A stretch of DNA of 64,000 bases, from contig NC_134842.1 in NCBI RefSeq assembly GCF_965363235.1, positions 37,427,958-37,491,957 of the forward strand, read 5' to 3'. Source of the stretch: Mytilus galloprovincialis (taxonomy: Eukaryota > Mollusca > Bivalvia > Mytilida > Mytilidae). Shown here piece after piece: positions 59,694-64,000 of this stretch (its first letter is position 1; each line of letters starts with the position of its first letter). Position numbers and translations under genes: made by a program. The notes under the pieces were generated by a model that made no database searches, had not been told where the DNA came from, and worked only from the letters and a program-made list of their open reading frames with translations.

Positions 59694-62600
59694 ATGTCGA
59701 AACGAAAACGATTTGAACAAGACCGCGAAGAGGATTTGAGAGATTTCGAAGATTTAGACGACGAAGCAGCCCGGAGATTCAAAGATAAACATTCCTTAGA
59801 TAGTGACGAAGAAGATGAAAACACCGGAAAATATGACATATTGGATGAAGATGATATTGAAGGTTTGCAAGCAACTCGGAATGGCATTCGTATCTATCGG
59901 ACTTGTCCCTGTCTTGTTCTTCTTCTTCCAATAATTTGCATACCACCTCTGGTGTATTATCGCAAATGACTATTTTCACAAATCTGGTTAAAAGCCATCG
60001 CGGTGTTATACACAATTAAAATTGAAATATCTTACATGAAGCAGTAGTCCATTTGGACTAATGAAACAGGTGTCTCCTTCTTCTTTCTTCTTCTGATATA
60101 CAGTTACAGCTTCATTTCTTGAAGATTACGAACTGTTGCATGCGCGGAGTATATGAGTCTGGAGGCTGTCTTTGAATCCTTCCAAAGGGGAAGCTGTGAC
60201 AACAGCAGATGGTAGTTCATTTCACAGACAAATTAAAGATGGAAAAAATTATTACTGGTGGTTTTGATCATAGCACTATTTTCGGTCTTGATAGAATCCG
60301 GGTCCGTTCGCGCCCATTCACGTTCGCACCCACTCATGTTCGCCCCCTTTCATTTTCGCACCCTACATGTTCGCACCCAAAGTCCGTTCGCACCCTACAT
60401 GTTCGCGCCCAATTTTAATCGGTTTTGTGTTTAATAACTTTGTAATCAAGTTTTGACAAGTAGTATTCTTATAAGTATAATTGTTTTCATGGTCTCAAAA
60501 TAAAGTGAGACAGCATTTTTTTTTGTGTTGAATAAATCTTAATCATGTTTTGGATAGTGTATTGTTAAAAAAAAATATATTCCTTTCTAAATAAAGTGGG
60601 ATTCTGTCAACGTTTTATTTTGTGTTGAATAATTGTTTATCATGTTTTGGTTAGTGTATTGCTATAACTTTTGTTTCATTAACTTGTTTCAAAATGAAGT
60701 GAGATTCTGACTACGTTTCTTCTTTTTTTGTGTGTGTTGATTAAATTTTATCATGTATAGTGATATATAATAGTGTATTGTTTCATTAGATCAGATCAAA
60801 GGGACCAAGCTGTTAAAAACAATTATCTTTTGTGTTTTTCATTTAAAATCTTCAATCTTTTACTCATACCAAGCTATAAATACATTCAGTATTTACACGA
60901 AAGCAATTAAAAACAACAATCATGATTTTCCAATTATTCAACTGGAATTTGAATTAAAATTGGGCGCGAACGTGTAGAGTGCGAACGGACCTTGGGTGCG
61001 AACATGCGAGGTGCGAACGTGTAGGGTGCGAAAGTATATTGGGCGCGAACGGACCTGATGCCGTCTTGATACATATTTCAGATATACATTTTTGAAAAAG
61101 CGCCACAAATATGCATAAATATTAATAATGACTGTTCCATAGTACCACACTTTTCTTACATGTCTAAGTGTGATGAAAACGGGTGCACTAATGGCAGGAC
61201 GACAGACCGGATAGTGACAGGACGGTTGACTAGATGAGACATAAATCGTCAAAAGTTTTTTGTTATTCGGTAGAGTTTTTAAATATTTATAGACTTTAAA
61301 GATATCAAACTATATTTTATGCAAATAAAACAAAAAAAGTGAAAATAATCATTTTTGAGCCCAAAAAAGTTGACCAGACGGGATTCACACTCGCCGTTAT
61401 ACGCTATATATATATATATATATTCAACTGGTCGACAACAAGTGTTAATATCTCTTTTGTTTTACAATATTTGTCCATGAAATTCAGGAAACTGTGAGAT
61501 TTATGAATATATTTTAGGAACATATAAACTTGATAGCAAAATATACGCTATATATATATAATATATATATATTCAACTGGTCGACACAAGTTTTCATATC
61601 TCTTTTGTTTTAAAATATTTGTCCATGAAACTCAGGAATCTGTGAAATTAAATAATATATTACATAAAAATATAAACTTTATAGTAAAAAAAATATTTTT
61701 CTGCAATAAAAAGTTGACCAGACGGTATTACGTTCAACAATGTACACGTTGATTATATTTAACTAAGCGACAAAAAAATGTAAATTTTTTTTTTTTTGTT
61801 CAACAAAATTTTTTCATAAAACTGAAATATCTGCGAGATCAATAAATATATGATATGAAAATATAAACTTTATAGTATGAATCTTGACTAAATCAGCACA
61901 AGAATTAAGTGATTGAGGGCATTTTGAAAAGTATCCTAGTTCAAGATATTTAATCAAATGGTCTCTCATACTAGTTTGTTCAAAGTTTTTTTTTAAAGTC
62001 AAATTTAAGCCCCTCATTCAAGCAAAAACAATTTGGTCGCTGTTGCACATTTGAAATGTATGTTTTACCGTGACTATAACTTAATTTCAGCAAGCTGGAT
62101 GTCAAGAGATGGCGTAAGAGTAATAGTCATACTGAAGCTTTCCAGAACATAGATGCACTGGTCACTCACTGATTGATTTGACCCAGTGGGATTCGCCAGT
62201 ATGATGTATTTGTACAAGTTGGGCAACCCTTTTATGCGAAACTACCATTTTTTCTGATCAACTGGGAAGACTGGGGAAAGCTACAGGCATTTCCGTATAG
62301 GTCTATCTTCAAAAATTATATTACTAAATACTAGTGCTGAAACCAAAAAGTCTCCCAACTTAAAGGGAATACTTTTGAAACTATATATATGCATTTTTCT
62401 GCAAAGAACCAACTGGTGTTTTTCTACCATTTGTATTGTATTGGTAATCGTATTTTGTAAAAATGTTTTTGAAAAACATTATTACCAATGGACAAAAAGA
62501 CATGCTATGAAAGTTATATACTGTAGCGCTAAAATTTGTGAGATCTGAACTGGTTGAAAGTCCGAGCAGATATTACTAGGTGTGTTAAAAGTTTATCTGT

Positions 62601-64000
62601 AATCTTGAAATTTATCAAATTTCTTCTTTGATTGGATTCTAATTACCAACTGAATATAAGGTAATTCAATACAATGTATATTGATGTCATTGATGTCTCA
62701 GGTGTGAAAACTTTATTGACTTGTTATTTGGCTTAATTGGTGATTACGACAAGTGTCAAAGTTAATTCTGTCTGGTCAACTTTTTTTGAAGAAAAACATT
62801 TTTTTTACTAAAAAGTTTATATTTTCATATCATATATTTATTGATCTCACAGATTTCTCAATTTCATGGACAAATATTTTAAAACAAAAAGAGATATTAA
62901 CACTTGTTGTCGACTAGTTGGACATATGTGTAGCGTAAATCGGCGAGTAGGAAATCTGTCCGGTCAACTTTAATTGCTCAAAAATATTTTGTTTCACATA
63001 TTCACACATTAAGGTCTACAAATACATGTATTAAACAAATCTACCGAATAACAAAAAAGTTACGACTATTTATATCTCGTCCGGTCAACCGTCCTGTCAC
63101 TATCTGGGCAATCGTCCTGTCATTAGTGCTTCCCAATGAAAACAGGAAGAGTTATCTCGCTTTAGAAGAGTGCTCACTTTTGACACACAAAAATATATGT
63201 TTATGTCGTAAATGTTATACTAGTCAGAGATCTGTATGGGTACGTCATAGCTACCAATTCTGGCTTTTATACAATGGAGATTACTCTCTGACGTCCAACA
63301 GCTGTTTTGACAATGTTTGACAGACAAGCTTGTCTGATAAAACAGCCCTTGGACGTCAGAGTAATCTCGGAATAATGTTATACGAGGTGTTTTGATTTCC
63401 CTAAAATTAACTCTTACGTCTTTAATATAATCAGGTCAGGTCAAACAGGCCTTTCAGGCTTCATTCATAAAATTGAAATTTGAATCTCGCTTTTATACAG
63501 TATAGTATTAAACTAGTCATACCTAATGAACTATCCAAAGTCAGTGGTGTTTTATCTCTTTAAGGCGATTTCTGAACTTTGTAACTAACATGACTAACAG
63601 TCCTGCAATTCAGTGTTAAATGAAGTTTTAAAAAACTAGGATTGCATCTCATTGAACTTGATTCTCTTAACAATATTTTTAGCATCTATAAAAGTAACAT
63701 GTAAGCACAAAAAAATAGTGTCTCAAGACAGAGATATTAAAACGACCTTGGGAGAATTTTATTTAAACTCAACAAAAAATTCAAAAGATATCTAGGCATT
63801 TGATTAAGTTTGTTAAGGCTTAAATCAAGAAGTGAAATTTAGAAAAAAGAACAATTTAATTGACCTTATTTGTTGTCTTTTTTAGGTCAGGAAGATGGCA
63901 CCATGGATTTTGATGGAGAAATACAAATTACACCCTTCAACATGAAGGAAGAACTAGAGGAAGGACATTTTGATAAACAGGGAATGTATATCCATGATAA
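59694..64000 (+). CDS. CD2BP2: CD2BP2 (U5-52K/Lin1)-like spliceosomal protein, first two exons
   Basis: Exon 1 is 59694-59862 and exon 2 is 63886 to beyond 64000. Exon 1 starts MSKRKRFEQDREEDL and carries the family signature FKDKHSLDSDEEDE and KYDILDEDDIEG. It splits one base into the Gly codon, donor gtttgc. Exon 2 follows ttgtcttttttag and continues QEDGTMDFDGEIQITPFNM, then EELEEGHFDKQGMYIHDK. This is the N-terminal half of the CD2BP2/Lin1 family, which binds U5 snRNP (Prp6 and U5-15K) through later regions and whose GYF domain (right of the window) binds proline-rich peptides. Tri-snRNP assembly in the nucleus is its known role. The 4-kb intron is packed with mobile elements. Confidence 0.9.
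60294..61062. mobile_element. fold-back element with 9-bp target duplication
   Basis: Flanked by GTCTTGATA at 60285-60293 and 61063-61071. The ends are inverted ('ggtccgttcgcgccc' against 'gggcgcgaacggacc'), and each arm of about 110 bp is itself built of short 'gtgcgaacgtgtaggg' modules. The spacer has roughly 100-bp imperfect repeats around 'aatcatgttttg.atagtgta'. A 9-bp duplication suits Mutator-like or fold-back elements. No coding sequence. It lies in intron 1 of the CD2BP2-like gene. Confidence 0.8.
61185..63129. mobile_element. 1.9-kb element with long terminal inverted repeats
   Basis: The ends are GCACTAATGGCAGGACGA and the complement of GCACTAATGACAGGACGA. Inverted similarity then runs inward for about 360 bp or more ('gatagtgacaggacggttga', 'gttgaccagacgg', 'caagtgttaatatctctttt'). 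The left arm has an internal duplication (61395-61545 and 61546-61700). 'atgaaaac.gg' occurs on both outer sides (61173 and 63137), but not at exactly matching distances. The centre holds a decayed protease-like trace. The superfamily is not assigned. Confidence 0.75.
61830..62220 (-). pseudogene. decayed Ulp1/C48-protease-like fragment inside the long-TIR element
   Basis: Read on the minus strand with stops ignored. LVQIHHTGESHWVKSIS near 62218-62170 resembles the 'vqvl..g..HW' motif holding the catalytic His. KNFEQTSMRDHLIKYLEL near 61990-61935, in an open stretch, resembles the 'MR.HL..Cle.g' end seen in Ulp1-like proteins common in marine invertebrate genomes. Between them are several stops and no intact Asp/Cys motif. 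Identification is by pattern memory and is tentative. Confidence 0.4.
63277..63368. mobile_element. 92-bp hairpin (MITE-like)
   Basis: GAGATTACTCTCTGACGTCC is answered by GGACGTCAGAGTAATCTC, and inside by CAGCTGTTTT against AAAACAG. The loop 'gacagacaagcttgtctg' is also self-complementary. It lies in intron 1 of the CD2BP2-like gene. Confidence 0.65.

Noticed and set aside
60209-61252. Frames with repeated 'VRTLHVR/FAPTHVRP' peptides
   Set aside because: Translation of the modular arms of the fold-back element.

Overview
This is a eukaryotic window: AT-rich, with small exons spread over long introns, canonical GT-AG splice sites and many transposon remnants. Dispersed families present here (the 'agatgtggtat...gccaatgagacaact' repeat, the 'gttgttgtctctttgacacattcc' repeat, and elements carrying GACGGACGAACG microsatellites) are ones I associate with marine mussels. 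A Mytilus-like bivalve is my best guess. It rests on memory of those families, not on a search.

Layout. (1) 1-3173, minus strand: a BEL/Pao LTR retrotransposon. Gag-protease is followed almost at once by the integrase, with reverse transcriptase and RNase H missing. (2) 4326-17564, plus strand: a complete nine-exon gene for a CFAP73/CCDC42-family axonemal coiled-coil protein (about 312 aa). It has two alternative, equally long last exons and an X-box-like motif about 100 bp before the ATG. (3) 17565-21452: convergent intergenic region with tandem repeats and dispersed repeats. (4) 21453-58022, minus strand: a gene of about 19 coding exons for a SANBR (KIAA1841)-like SANT plus BTB protein (about 676 aa). 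I rebuilt it exon by exon; all phases agree, and only the last exon is tentative. (5) 59694 to the end, plus strand: the first two exons of a CD2BP2 (U5-52K/Lin1)-like spliceosomal GYF protein, divergent from SANBR and running off the right edge.

The introns are a dense transposon record. They hold a hAT-type element with an exact 8-bp target duplication; four elements bounded by TTAA or a near match; a solo LTR of 1248 bp nested in another repeat with a 4-bp duplication; and a 336-bp palindromic MITE with a 4-bp duplication. They also hold a fold-back element with a 9-bp duplication, a 1.9-kb long-TIR element containing a decayed Ulp1/C48-like protease trace, and an L1/Tx1-like LINE broken by two copies of a microsatellite-bearing element. 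Three unrelated families share one build: variable-number internal repeats, a short GC-rich tail and a hairpin 3' end.

The three cellular genes do not form a pathway (ciliary axoneme, chromatin/BTB adaptor, pre-mRNA splicing). I see no operon-like or defence-like system. The most unusual points are the duplicated terminal exon of the CFAP73-like gene, the decayed out-of-order copy of a SANBR exon, and the precise loss of the RT module from the BEL element.
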